Source: an uncultured Atopobium sp. | GTDB taxonomy: Bacteria; Actinomycetota; Coriobacteriia; Coriobacteriales; Atopobiaceae | Direction of reading: 5' to 3' | DNA length: 35,825 nt | Assembly: GCA_947252455.1 (NCBI GenBank) | Contig: CAMXVQ010000008.1 | Location: 1 to 35,825, forward strand | Shown: positions 1 to 7,920 of the stretch, piece after piece | How positions within the stretch are numbered: the stretch's first letter is position 1 | Layout of the letters: every line of letters begins with the position of its first letter | Notes under the pieces: generated by a model | Seen by the model: only the letters and a program-made list of their open reading frames with translations | What the model was told of the DNA's origin: nothing | The model's database searches: none | Program-made: the position numbers and the translations under genes

Positions 1-68
1 CAAAGCGCGATTCTGATCGTGAGATTCAAAGAGTGTTAAAAGCCCGCACGCGTGAGCATTTTGCATAA
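1..68 (+). CDS. smpB: SsrA-binding protein SmpB, C-terminal end (partial)
   Basis: The window opens inside a reading frame that starts at base 3 and ends with TAA at 66-68. The visible residues read KRDSDREIQRVLKARTREHFA. The basic stretch with a DREIQR-type core matches the SmpB C-terminal tail, which in the family becomes helical in the empty mRNA channel during trans-translation. SmpB binds the tRNA-like part of tmRNA and brings it to stalled ribosomes. The gene lies about 310 bases upstream of the tmRNA gene on the same strand, the classical smpB-ssrA arrangement, which is the main support. Only 21 residues are visible, so the family call rests on the tail and on context. Confidence 0.75.
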   Translation, partial: KRDSDREIQRVLKARTREHFA

Positions 69-381
69 ACTGCGGTGTGAGCTTTGTTATAAACTACGCT
101 ATAAATCGCATTATAAGCCGCGCTATTAACTGCCGCCTACAGGTGGGATCTTGTTTAGTTTTTCTATCCGTGCCCGAATGTTGTTTCTCTTTGCAGTTTG
201 TGTCGCGCCCATTTTTAGATATACTTATACTTACTATAGATCTTTATAGATGGTGTTCTTTGACAGTTGGTGGATATGTGCTTTACGCGCATGAATTGTG
301 CGTATCTTTCCTTTAGATCTCACAAAGCCTCGGCACAAATATTTTTTGTCTGTTCTAACTTATGTGCCGTGTATGCATTTT
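69..381. other. smpB-ssrA intergenic region
   Basis: No convincing gene is present. One short open frame (77-316, plus) has no ribosome binding site and a translation of low-complexity hydrophobic and aromatic residues, so I treat it as chance. A weak promoter candidate for ssrA is TTGTCT at 346-351 and TGTATG at 370-375 with an 18-base spacer, which would place the transcription start near 382. The match to the sigma-70 consensus is poor. Confidence 0.5.
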
Positions 382-757
382 GGGGGTGACTGGATTCGAC
401 AGGGTAAGTTTGAGGTGGGCAGCAAGCCGTGGTCTCCTCGCCACGTTAATCAGGGGTACTGTCAAATTTAATTGACAATGTTATTCCTTTCAAGAGTGAG
501 CGCAAGCTTGCTCTTGCTGCTTAATTTATACAAGCAGCCGACAAACTAAGAATTGCTTCCGTTTTTAGGGCGTCGTCATTTTAGGAAGATGCAACATAAG
601 ACGTGGACTGTATGCTTATGTTTAAGATTGAACAGAATCGAACATACATCGCCTGTTGTTAAGTGGTGCATGTTTTAAATGTAATTGACAACTGAGCTTG
701 GAGACACCTGCCAGGAATTTGCGTTGGACCGGAGTTCGATTCTCCGCACCTCCACCA
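382..757 (+). ncRNA. ssrA: transfer-messenger RNA (tmRNA)
   Basis: The 5' end GGGGGTGACTGGATTCGACA (from 382) is the near-universal tmRNA start. The 3' end gives the T-arm GGAGTTCGATTCTCC, the acceptor strand CACCTCC and an encoded ACCA ending at 757. The acceptor stem pairs 382-388 with 747-753 with one G-U pair. The tag frame ends ...KLALAA followed by TAA at 522-524, a normal degradation tag end recognised by ClpXP-type proteases. The resume codon is less clear: GAC at 474 would give DNVIPFKSERKLALAA, without the usual GCA alanine start. With SmpB, the RNA rescues stalled ribosomes and tags the unfinished protein. It is a one-piece tmRNA of about 376 nt, a typical length. Confidence 0.96.
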
Positions 758-768
758 TTAAAAATGAT

Positions 769-825
769 ACAGTTCATACCTGTTTACCTGCACAAACGCG
801 GGAGCATGTATGGACTGTTTTTTGT
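769..825 (+). terminator. Rho-independent terminator of ssrA
   Basis: An inverted repeat pairs ACAGTTCATAC (769-779) with GTATGGACTGT (808-818), with one G-T wobble, followed by a run of six T (818-823). It begins 11 bases after the mature tmRNA end. Confidence 0.8.
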
Positions 826-991
826 TAATTGCGCTAAGTGTTGCAAAGTGTAAAAAAGCGTGTTTAACTGGAGTAACAGGTTGTTACCGATGCGCCAACA
901 AATCTCATGTGACAGAAATGTGACAGGTTTTGTGACTAATTCTTGCTTATAAAACATTAAAATCTAGCGCACCGTGATGTTCATGTTTGCA

Positions 992-1693
992 CTATCGATT
1001 AGTGATAGAAACTTTGAAGAACTCGCAGCGTATGAAGCTTAAGGAATACTCAAGAGGCTTTCCGGTGATAGAAGAACTTGTTTTTCTTATTTGCTTAACG
1101 CATAATTCGCCTTCGCGTAACCCTAAAATATCCGCTACATGTTTTTCGGCAGGAACCTCAATGCACGTACTTTGTTCATAAGGCTCATCACGTAAACAAA
1201 TTCTCTTATCAGCTCGTATATAGTCATAAAGGCGCGCGTAATTATCCTTATCACTATGCTCATCGATTAATTCTTTTACTAAATAGCTTTCTTGATATTC
1301 AAATACAAGGCTCTTAAGTGAATGCGTTCTTGCAATAATAATGCAATAATTGTTGTCACCTAAATCAAGTTCGGAAAGAATCTGCTGATCAGAATTTCTT
1401 TGAACACTTAAAACAGTTGAAACTTCGTTTGCTACTGTTTGATGGATAACGTGAACAAGCTTTTCGCTTTTACGTTGTGGCGCTTGCGAAATAAAAGTTC
1501 CCCGTCCTTGATGGCGCACGAGATAGCCCTCGCGCACCAGATCGTTAAGCGCGCGTACAACAGTAATGGAGGAAACGTCAAACTTGTGTATAAGCTCGGC
1601 TTCGGTGTAGAACTTTTGACCAACAGAAAAATTACCAGTAGTGATTTCGGCTTTTAAAGCATCTTTTACTAAGGAATACTTGGGTATCTTCAT
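992..1693 (-). CDS. GntR family transcriptional regulator (HutC/UTRA type)
   Basis: This 233-aa one-component regulator has an N-terminal winged helix (about residues 1-70; pattern YxLVKDALKxEI...EAELIHKFDVSSITVVRALNDLVREGYLVRHQGRGTFI split over the domain) typical of GntR. A UTRA-type effector domain (about 85-233) follows, with the characteristic R(T)HSLKSLVFEYQESYL and C-terminal SLSFIRCEFF-like strands. The start at 1693 (ATG, MKIPKYS) is chosen because GGAGAGG lies 7 bases upstream; the open frame extends 22 codons further but without a ribosome site. UTRA domains bind small molecules, often sugars, sugar phosphates or histidine-pathway metabolites. The ligand cannot be told here because no catabolic gene adjoins it. 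It is divergent from ung, with inverted repeats in the shared upstream region. Confidence 0.9.
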   Translation of the reverse strand: MKIPKYSLVKDALKAEITTGNFSVGQKFYTEAELIHKFDVSSITVVRALNDLVREGYLVRHQGRGTFISQAPQRKSEKLVHVIHQTVANEVSTVLSVQRNSDQQILSELDLGDNNYCIIIARTHSLKSLVFEYQESYLVKELIDEHSDKDNYARLYDYIRADKRICLRDEPYEQSTCIEVPAEKHVADILGLREGELCVKQIRKTSSSITGKPLEYSLSFIRCEFFKVSITNR

Positions 1694-2167
1694 GTGACGG
1701 CCTCTCCGCAGCACAATAATATGTTTTTCAATTAACAAAACGCTCGTATAACAAAACACAGGTGTAATGACAAAATAAGTTATAACTAACTGCGCATGGC
1801 ATTACTCATGTATAACCAGCTCCATTACCAGTATAGTATACTTTATGCGGAATAAAGTCTATATAAACCTATATTGTATAAAGTATGCTGAAAATTTTTA
1901 TTTTTTCATGCATCATTTGTACAGCAATTATTATTCTAAAATTCATGTGCAATATGCAAAAAATAACAAAAATGCCCAACTTGTATTCAAAAATATCAAC
2001 AGGCGCTCTCAACAGTAATTGACGTATGAAGACCTTATTTATAGGAGGTGCGTTAATAAAAAAGCAGGCTTTGTACTAAGCGTAAAAAATTGATATGATT
2101 TAGATACGTATCAAAATATATCTATTGGACATCGATACATATACAATTTATATAAGGTGAGCACAAC
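1694..2167. other. Divergent intergenic region between gntR and ung
   Basis: This 474-base AT-rich region has no supported gene. It holds a cluster of ATAAAGT/ACTTTAT repeats at 1835-1888 (separate entry). It also holds a GATACGTATC palindrome at 2103-2112, inside a wider TTGATA...TATCAA pair just upstream of ung. A strong Shine-Dalgarno-like AGGAGGTG near 2042-2049 is followed only by GTG-CGT-TAA, so it appears to serve no gene. Confidence 0.5.
1831..1888. promoter_or_regulatory. Putative operator repeats for the GntR regulator
   Basis: GTATACTTTAT (1836-1846) is followed by ATAAAGT (1852-1858) and by ATAAAGTATGC (1878-1888). The first and second copies form a 7-bp inverted repeat with a 5-base gap. 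The first and third are near-complementary over 11 bases. GntR proteins bind short dyads next to their own gene, so an autoregulatory operator is a reasonable inference; nothing in the sequence proves binding. Confidence 0.4.
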
Positions 2168-2899
2168 ATGCCTGTACAGTTTGAGAATGCACCATTTGAA
2201 TCTTCGCAAAATTCAAAAAAGTGGTTTCCTTATATGTCTCGTGAGTCACGCGAACGAGTGCATGCAATGAACCAACTTATTACAACACTTGTCGAACAAG
2301 AGCACAAAACGGTGTATCCGCCACGTGACAAGATATACAACGCTCTTAAGCTCACTCCTCCTGATAAGGTGAAGGCGATTATCATTGGACAAGATCCCTA
2401 CCATGAGCCACATCAGGCTAATGGACTTGCATTTTCGGTAGACGCGCCAACCAAAATTCCCCCTTCGCTTCGCAACATATTTATTGAAATGCATGATGAT
2501 TTGGGAATAGATATTCCAACAACAGGGGATTTAACGCCGTGGGCGCATGCGGGTGTGCTTCTTCTTAACGCTACGCTCAGCGTTGAGGCACATAAAGCAA
2601 ATAGTCACCAAAAATTAGGCTGGGACGTGGTAACTCAGGAAATTTTGCGCGTTGCATTGCGCTTTGAGCAACCCAAAGTAATTATGTGTTGGGGAAGCTT
2701 TGCCTATCGCATTACGCAAGACGCTATGCGCGCAATACAGCCTCAACATGTATGCGTGTTGAGGTCTACGCACCCAAGTCCGCTTTCTGCGTACAAAGGT
2801 ACTGCCGCATGCCCGGCTTTTATGGGGTCAAAGCCGTTTTCAAAAGCCAATGCTTTTTTGGTTTCTCAAGGAGTAGCGCCGATTGATTGGCGCTTGTAA
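2168..2899 (+). CDS. ung: Uracil-DNA glycosylase, family 1
   Basis: The 243-aa protein removes uracil from DNA arising by cytosine deamination or dUTP incorporation, the first step of base excision repair. The water-activating motif GQDPYH (residues 74-79, catalytic Asp76) and the second signature HPSPLS (202-207, His202) are both intact. NGLAFSV and LLLNATLSV, also typical of family 1, are present. Length is close to the E. coli enzyme (about 229 aa). The ATG at 2168 has AAGGTGAG upstream. It is a single gene, divergent from the GntR regulator, with a plausible terminator at 2915-2954. Confidence 0.97.
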   Translation: MPVQFENAPFESSQNSKKWFPYMSRESRERVHAMNQLITTLVEQEHKTVYPPRDKIYNALKLTPPDKVKAIIIGQDPYHEPHQANGLAFSVDAPTKIPPSLRNIFIEMHDDLGIDIPTTGDLTPWAHAGVLLLNATLSVEAHKANSHQKLGWDVVTQEILRVALRFEQPKVIMCWGSFAYRITQDAMRAIQPQHVCVLRSTHPSPLSAYKGTAACPAFMGSKPFSKANAFLVSQGVAPIDWRL

Positions 2900-2914
2900 G
2901 GGATAGATACCACG

Positions 2915-2954
2915 AGCTACGCGTATTTACCTACCGCAGTTGCGTGAGCTTTTT
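2915..2954 (+). terminator. Probable terminator after ung
   Basis: AGCTACGC (2915-2922) pairs with GCGT-G-AGCT (2942-2950) with one bulged base, followed by T50-T54. The loop is long and the stem modest. Confidence 0.5.
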
Positions 2955-3096
2955 GTGTTTAAAATTTGAACTGTCAAGATAAATGAGAATTGTAAAAACA
3001 TGGAATCTCAAAAATGACGTATACTTTTAAGGCTTACCACTGAGCCCCGTAATCTCAAAAGGATAAGCGGTTTATCGTAATAACTGGAGGAGTCAA

Positions 3097-3537
3097 GTGA
3101 CTAAATCGACTCATTACGCCAAAGCAGGCGAAGTAGAGCGCAAATGGGTGCTCATCGATGCAGACGGCGCAACACTTGGTCGCCTTGCGACCAAAGCTGC
3201 GATGATTCTTCGTGGCAAAAACAAGCCTCAGTACACACCCAATGCTGATACTGGAGATTTTGTTGTAATTATTAACGCTGCTAAAGTTCGTCTAACTGGC
3301 AATAAAGCGGCAGAGAAAACTTACTGGCGCCACTCTGGATTCCTTGGCGGCATTAAGTTTGAGTCTTTTGCCGAGGCTATGGAAAAACATCCTGAGCGCG
3401 TTATTGAGCACGCCGTTAAAGGCATGCTTCCAAAGGGTACCCTTGGACGCAAACAAGCTACCAAGCTTAAGGTGTATGCAGGTGCCGAGCACCCTCATAC
3501 TGCACAGAACCCACAAAATATTGATTTGGAGGCATAG
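3097..3537 (+). CDS. rplM: 50S ribosomal protein L13
   Basis: The 146-aa protein is an early-assembly component of the large ribosomal subunit. Family hallmarks are WVLIDADGATLGRLAT near the N terminus, LRGKNKPQYTP, GDFVVIINA, and the C-terminal VKGMLPKGTLGR block. The start is GTG at 3097, seven bases after GGAGG (3086-3090). It is co-directional with rpsI, separated by only three bases after its stop, the usual L13-S9 operon. A TATACT hexamer at 3020-3025 could be its -10 box, but no good -35 is visible. Confidence 0.98.
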   Translation: MTKSTHYAKAGEVERKWVLIDADGATLGRLATKAAMILRGKNKPQYTPNADTGDFVVIINAAKVRLTGNKAAEKTYWRHSGFLGGIKFESFAEAMEKHPERVIEHAVKGMLPKGTLGRKQATKLKVYAGAEHPHTAQNPQNIDLEA

Positions 3538-3540
3538 CAC

Positions 3541-3936
3541 ATGGCTGATACAAGCGCTGTATACACCGGCACTGGCCGCCGTAAAGAGGCTACTGCCCGT
3601 GTTCGTTTAATTCCTGGAACTGGTAAAATCTTGGTAAATGGTCGCGATGCTGGCTTATACTTTGGTCGTCACCAATTACTTGATAATGCTCTTGCACCAT
3701 TTCGTGTAACCGATACTGTTAATCGCTTTGATGTTGTTGCTTTGTGCGATGGCGGCGGCATTAATGGTCAGTCTGGTGCGCTTCGTTTGGGTATTGCTCG
3801 TGCACTTCTTGAAGCAGGCGAGTATCGTGCAGATCTTAAAAAAGCAGGTTTGCTTACTCGTGATTCACGTGCTGTTGAGCGTAAGAAATACGGTCTAAAG
3901 AAGGCTCGTAAACGCCCGCAATTCTCAAAGCGTTAA
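3541..3936 (+). CDS. rpsI: 30S ribosomal protein S9
   Basis: The 131-aa small-subunit protein has the diagnostic TGRRKEATARVRL N-terminal segment, GGGINGQSGALRLGIARAL in the middle and the basic tail KKYGLKKARKRPQFSKR. That tail reaches the P-site tRNA in ribosome structures. Its ribosome site GGAGG lies in the end of rplM, so the two genes are probably translationally close-coupled. A strong terminator follows at 3960. Confidence 0.98.
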   Translation: MADTSAVYTGTGRRKEATARVRLIPGTGKILVNGRDAGLYFGRHQLLDNALAPFRVTDTVNRFDVVALCDGGGINGQSGALRLGIARALLEAGEYRADLKKAGLLTRDSRAVERKKYGLKKARKRPQFSKR

Positions 3937-3959
3937 TTTTATACACATATGTGTATTAC

Positions 3960-3994
3960 AGAACTTGTCTGGTATGCAGGCAAGTTCTTTTTTT
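3960..3994 (+). terminator. Terminator of the rplM-rpsI operon
   Basis: AGAACTTG (3960-3967) pairs exactly with CAAGTTCT (3981-3988), an inner CTG/CAG pair extends the stem, and seven T follow. Intrinsic terminator. Confidence 0.9.
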
Positions 3995-4051
3995 GTAACA
4001 ACTCTCTGTGTTGGCGTGTGCGCATATAAAACATCTGTGATGTGTGCGCTT

Positions 4052-4081
4052 TTCGCAATAATGCGTCAATCGGTTTATAAT
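4052..4081 (+). promoter_or_regulatory. Probable sigma-70 promoter of glmM
   Basis: A perfect TATAAT lies at 4076-4081, with TTCGCA (4052-4057) 18 bases upstream as a four-of-six -35 match. It would leave a leader of about 90 bases before glmM. Confidence 0.5.
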
Positions 4082-4179
4082 AGGTAACAACTTTTGTGTC
4101 TGTATAAGCTTTTATGCATGAGCCGCTTATGTAGACATAACGTTAGATTCTTGTACTGAATATAGAAGGGGTACTACGG

Positions 4180-5517
4180 ATGAAGTACTTTGGAACAGAT
4201 GGGTTTAGAGGTAAAGCCAACGAAGGCTTACGCGTTGATCATGCTTTTAAAATAGGTAGATTTATCGGCTGGTATTACGGCTTGCGTGAGGGTAAAAAGG
4301 CGCGTGTTTTGTTAGGAAAAGATACGCGACGCTCAAGCTACATGTTTGAAAGTGCACTTGTCTCGGGTCTTGTTGCTTCAGGTGCAGATACTTATATTTT
4401 GCATGTTATTCCAACCCCGGGACTTTCCTATGAGGTGCTTGATGGTGGTTTTGACTGCGGAATTATGATTACGGCCTCGCATAATCCCTTTGATGATAAC
4501 GGCATTAAGCTGGTAAATTCCGAGGGCTATAAGATGGACGAAGACGTTTTATTGCAGGTTGAAGCCTATATTGATGGCGCGAGTGATGTTCCGCTGGCAA
4601 CCGGGGATAAAATTGGCTGCACCGTAGATTATATGCAGGGAAGAAATCGCTATATTGCGCGCCTTATTGCATCGTGTGGGTTCTCAATGCAAGGTTGGCG
4701 CGTTGGCCTTGACTGTGCTAATGGCGCAGCGTCAAGTGTTGCACGTCCTGTATTCGACGCTATGGGCGCAGAAACGCATGTTATCAACAACGCGCCGAGT
4801 GGCTTTAACATTAACGTCGATTGTGGATCTACTCATATCGAGCGCCTGCAGGATCTTGTCCTACGTAACCATCTTGATGTGGGCTTTGCCTACGATGGTG
4901 ATGCAGATAGATGCTTGGCTGTGGACGAGCGAGGTCACATTATAGATGGAGACCTTATTCTGTATATTTGCGGTACGTATCTTGCTAAGCACGGTCGTTT
5001 AGCTAAAAATACCATTGTGCCTACCGTTATGAGTAATTTTGGCCTATTTAAGGCATTTGATGACGCAGGTATTTCTTATGTAAAAACTGACGTTGGCGAT
5101 AAAAACGTATGGGCTGCTATGATGAAGGGCGGTTTCTCGTTAGGTGGCGAGCAATCGGGTCATGTGATTTTCTCTGATCTTGAGAAAACGGGCGATGGAA
5201 TTATGACCAGTTTGCGCGTGATGGAAGTTCTCAATGCCGAGCGCGAAAAACTCTCTGAGCTTGCGCGCCCTGTGGTTCGTTATCCGCAGCAGCTTATCAA
5301 TGTTCATGTTGCTGATAAGAAGGCAGTTATGGAAGCTAAGGACGTAACAGCAGCTATTCATAAAGCGCAGGAATTTTTAGAGGGTAATGGTCGTGTTTTG
5401 GTGCGTGCAAGTGGAACAGAGCCACTTATTCGTGTTTTGGCTGAAGCTCCTACCGATGAGTTGTGCGAGAAAGCAAACGCTTTTGTTCTGCAAGCTCTTG
5501 AACCCTATAAAGCGTAA
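4180..5517 (+). CDS. glmM: Phosphoglucosamine mutase GlmM
   Basis: The 445-aa enzyme interconverts glucosamine-6-phosphate and glucosamine-1-phosphate, a committed step toward UDP-GlcNAc for peptidoglycan. The N terminus KYFGTDGFRG is the GlmM signature. The phosphoserine loop is TASHNP with Ser100, the metal loop DGDADR spans 239-244, the sugar-binding GGEQSGH lies in the third domain, and the C-terminal phosphate loop is RASGTEPLIRV. All four domains of the alpha-D-phosphohexomutase fold are present and the length is standard. The ATG at 4180 is preceded by AGAAGGGG. It is a monocistronic unit by position, with a promoter candidate at 4052 and a terminator at 5591. Like other GlmM proteins it should need phosphorylation of Ser100 for activity. 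Confidence 0.97.
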   Translation: MKYFGTDGFRGKANEGLRVDHAFKIGRFIGWYYGLREGKKARVLLGKDTRRSSYMFESALVSGLVASGADTYILHVIPTPGLSYEVLDGGFDCGIMITASHNPFDDNGIKLVNSEGYKMDEDVLLQVEAYIDGASDVPLATGDKIGCTVDYMQGRNRYIARLIASCGFSMQGWRVGLDCANGAASSVARPVFDAMGAETHVINNAPSGFNINVDCGSTHIERLQDLVLRNHLDVGFAYDGDADRCLAVDERGHIIDGDLILYICGTYLAKHGRLAKNTIVPTVMSNFGLFKAFDDAGISYVKTDVGDKNVWAAMMKGGFSLGGEQSGHVIFSDLEKTGDGIMTSLRVMEVLNAEREKLSELARPVVRYPQQLINVHVADKKAVMEAKDVTAAIHKAQEFLEGNGRVLVRASGTEPLIRVLAEAPTDELCEKANAFVLQALEPYKA

Positions 5518-5590
5518 AGTTCTTTCAAACAAACACCTTACCATGTAGCAATAGAAGGTGTGTAGTGTATCCAAATATACGCAAGCATGC

Positions 5591-5621
5591 AAAAGCCTTT
5601 CGCCGCAGCGGGAGGCTTTTT
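5591..5621 (+). terminator. Terminator after glmM
   Basis: AAAAGCCT (5591-5598) pairs with AGGCTTTT (5613-5620) and ends in a T run. The loop contains a further CGC/GCG pairing option. Confidence 0.85.
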
Positions 5622-5747
5622 GAAAAACCATGGTAAAGATAAAGATTTTTTACTTTGGGAAAATTAAACATCGTTTTGATATAAAATTACATGTATTGTA
5701 AGCGATAAAACCAACGTAGGCGCGCTGTACCACGAGGAGATACATAT

Positions 5748-7148
5748 ATGGATAGAACCAAAATTGCAGCCATTTATGATGATATGGATTCGTTTGATAA
5801 GACCGAAGTAGTTGTTGCCGGATGGCTGCGCTCTGTTCGTGATATGAAGAATTTTGGTTTTGTTACCATAAATGACGGAAGCTGCTTTAGAGACCTTCAA
5901 GTTGTTATGCAACGCGAAACGCTTCAAAATTATGCCGAAATAGCTGCTCAGAACATGGGTGCAGCTCTTATTGTAACAGGAACGCTTGAGCTTACGCCCT
6001 CGCGTCCTCAGCCTTTTGAGCTTCAAGCAAAAACCATTATGGTTGAAGGCACCTCCGATCCCGATTACCCCATGCAAAAGAAGCGTGCTTCTCGTGAGTT
6101 TTTGCGTACGCAACAGCATTTACGTGCTCGTACTAATCTGTTCCGTGCGGTATTTCGTGTTCGCTCTACCGCAGCTTTTGCAATTCATAAATTTTTCCAA
6201 GAACGCGGCTTTGTTTATGTCCATACGCCTATTATTACCTCGTCTGATGCCGAGGGTGCAGGCGAGATGTTCAAAGTTACTACCTTTGATTTAGCTCATG
6301 TTCCTATGAAAGATGGTGCGGTTGATTACAGCCAAGATTTCTTTGGCGCGCCTACCAGCTTAACGGTGTCTGGTCAGCTTGAGGCCGAAAACTTTGCTAT
6401 GAGTTTTGGCGATGTGTATACGTTTGGTCCAACATTTAGAGCGGAAAACTCTAATACACGCCGCCATGCTGCAGAATTTTGGATGGTAGAGCCCGAGATG
6501 GCGTTTTGTGATCTTAAAGGGTACATGGATTGCGCCGAGGCTATGCTTAAATATGTGATTTCCTATGTTATGGACGCTTGCCCGTATGAAATGGAGCTGT
6601 TTAACAAGTTTGTAGACAAGGGTTTGCAGGCTCGTTTAGAGCATGTTGCACACTCAGACTTTGCGCGCGTAAGTTATACGGATGCTATTTCTATTTTGCA
6701 GGAAGCTCAAACTCAAGGTCATGATTTTACCTATCCTGTTTCGTGGGGTGTTGACTTGCAAACCGAGCATGAACGCTATCTTACCGAAGAGCATTTTAAA
6801 AAGCCAACATTTGTTACCGACTATCCTGCAGAAATTAAAGCATTTTATATGCGCATGAATGATGACGATAAAACCGTTGCTGCTGCAGATTGTTTGGTTC
6901 CTGGTATTGGCGAAATTATCGGGGGATCTCAACGTGAGGAGCGCCTTGATCGTTTGGAACAACGCATTAAAGACCTGGGCATGGATCCTAAGCAGTATGC
7001 TTACTATTGCGATTTGCGCAAGTATGGCTCGTGTCATCACGCTGGCTTTGGTTTAGGTTTTGAGCGTCTTGTAATGTACTTAACAGGCGTTGATAACATT
7101 CGCGATGTTTTGCCTCATCCGCGCACCGTTGGTAACGCCGAATTTTAG
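5748..7148 (+). CDS. asnS: Asparaginyl-tRNA synthetase
   Basis: The 466-aa class II aminoacyl-tRNA synthetase charges tRNA-Asn with asparagine. An N-terminal OB-fold anticodon-binding domain (about 15-110, beginning VVVAGWLRSVRDMKNFGFVTIND) precedes the catalytic core. Motif 2 is FRAENSNTRRHAAEFWMVEPE and motif 3 is GFGLGFERLVMYLTG, ending DVLPHPRTVGNAEF. The RT-G-NAEF ending separates AsnRS from AspRS and LysRS. The ATG at 5748 has GAGGAG eight bases upstream. A full-length AsnRS means Asn-tRNA can be made directly rather than only by the GatCAB route. It converges with the pth2 gene, with only 38 bases between the stops. Confidence 0.97.
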   Translation: MDRTKIAAIYDDMDSFDKTEVVVAGWLRSVRDMKNFGFVTINDGSCFRDLQVVMQRETLQNYAEIAAQNMGAALIVTGTLELTPSRPQPFELQAKTIMVEGTSDPDYPMQKKRASREFLRTQQHLRARTNLFRAVFRVRSTAAFAIHKFFQERGFVYVHTPIITSSDAEGAGEMFKVTTFDLAHVPMKDGAVDYSQDFFGAPTSLTVSGQLEAENFAMSFGDVYTFGPTFRAENSNTRRHAAEFWMVEPEMAFCDLKGYMDCAEAMLKYVISYVMDACPYEMELFNKFVDKGLQARLEHVAHSDFARVSYTDAISILQEAQTQGHDFTYPVSWGVDLQTEHERYLTEEHFKKPTFVTDYPAEIKAFYMRMNDDDKTVAAADCLVPGIGEIIGGSQREERLDRLEQRIKDLGMDPKQYAYYCDLRKYGSCHHAGFGLGFERLVMYLTGVDNIRDVLPHPRTVGNAEF

Positions 7149-7186
7149 CTGTTTTGTACTGTTCGCACGCGATTATGGCGTGTGGA

Positions 7187-7642
7187 TCAGTAGAGTGGCA
7201 AATCGGCAGTTATAGGATCAATTTGTTCGGGAAAAAGCGGCTCAAACGCGCAGCAGGTGTAGGTTGCTTCACCGTGAAACTCGGTAAGTCCAGCATCCTT
7301 AATTAAAGCTACCAGAAAGCCGCTTTGTCTTCCTTTATCAACAATGCGCAACAACTCGTCTTCCGAAGAAACGTACACACAAATTTTTGCGACGCCTGCT
7401 TCAAACCATGCATCAAGAGCAGTTATATCATCTGAATATGCTTCATGCGTTTGCGGTGCAAGATAGGCGTACGTATGCTCGTCATTCAGTGTTATATCTG
7501 ATTGTCGTCCATTATGAGCCAAAGCCATAAGCACGGCTTCTACGCTTGCATGACTAGCTTGAGCTGCGATTTTTCCTTTTCGCATATGAAGATCTTTGCG
7601 CATGATAATAAGTTGCTTTGCTTTATAAGAACCACGAGACAT
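7187..7642 (-). CDS. pth2: Peptidyl-tRNA hydrolase, PTH2 family
   Basis: This 151-aa protein matches the PTH2 fold better known from archaea and eukaryotes. Its KQLIIMRKDLHMRKGKIAAQ start aligns with the catalytic KGKxAAQxxHA loop, IKDAGLTEF matches the DAGxT motif, and the end PITADLPLY matches the family terminus (VTGHLKLY-like). PTH2 releases tRNA from peptidyl-tRNA that drops off the ribosome. There is an insertion of roughly 25-30 residues after the first helix (about 40-70) compared with the short archaeal form. The ATG at 7642 is preferred over the upstream TTG (7657) because AGCAGGA is well spaced before it. Whether it is a housekeeping hydrolase or a side activity beside a standard bacterial Pth1 cannot be seen here. 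Confidence 0.85.
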   Translation of the reverse strand: MSRGSYKAKQLIIMRKDLHMRKGKIAAQASHASVEAVLMALAHNGRQSDITLNDEHTYAYLAPQTHEAYSDDITALDAWFEAGVAKICVYVSSEDELLRIVDKGRQSGFLVALIKDAGLTEFHGEATYTCCAFEPLFPEQIDPITADLPLY

Positions 7643-7721
7643 AAATCCTGCTTTCAAAACGAATAGTCTATTGCGTACTGTATAGTGTAGCCGTGCTGAG
7701 AAGACACTACAATTTTGTCGG

Positions 7722-7749
7722 CTAAACTGCGTGATGACACGCGGTTTAG
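7722..7749. promoter_or_regulatory. Hairpin or operator dyad between pth2 and murI
   Basis: CTAAACTGCGTG (7722-7733) and CACGCGGTTTAG (7738-7749) pair over 12 positions with one G-T wobble and a 4-base loop. It lies between two divergent genes and lacks a following T run, so an operator or leader structure fits better than a terminator. Confidence 0.45.
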
Positions 7750-7920
7750 ACGTTGTGTCCTTTAAGGAAGATAACCTTTATTTTACGAGATGACAACCGC
7801 AATACTCAAGTTGGCAATCGTAATAAGCGTGTAAACTCTTTAATTGCAGCTTATTACGCCTTATACTTGTGCAATAATTTATATACGTGCGAGCCTGCGT
7901 AAGAGATTTAGGGTGAAAGT

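Noticed and set aside
77..316. Open frame of 79 codons between smpB and ssrA
   Set aside because: No ribosome site, odd composition, no recognisable family, and located in the promoter region of ssrA.
2042..2060. Shine-Dalgarno-like AGGAGGTG upstream of ung
   Set aside because: The only nearby start (GTG) is followed by a stop after two codons, and the next ATG with support is ung itself.
5664..6119. 151-codon frame antisense to asnS
   Set aside because: Shadow of a certain, well-conserved gene; its translation shows no domain and it has no ribosome site.
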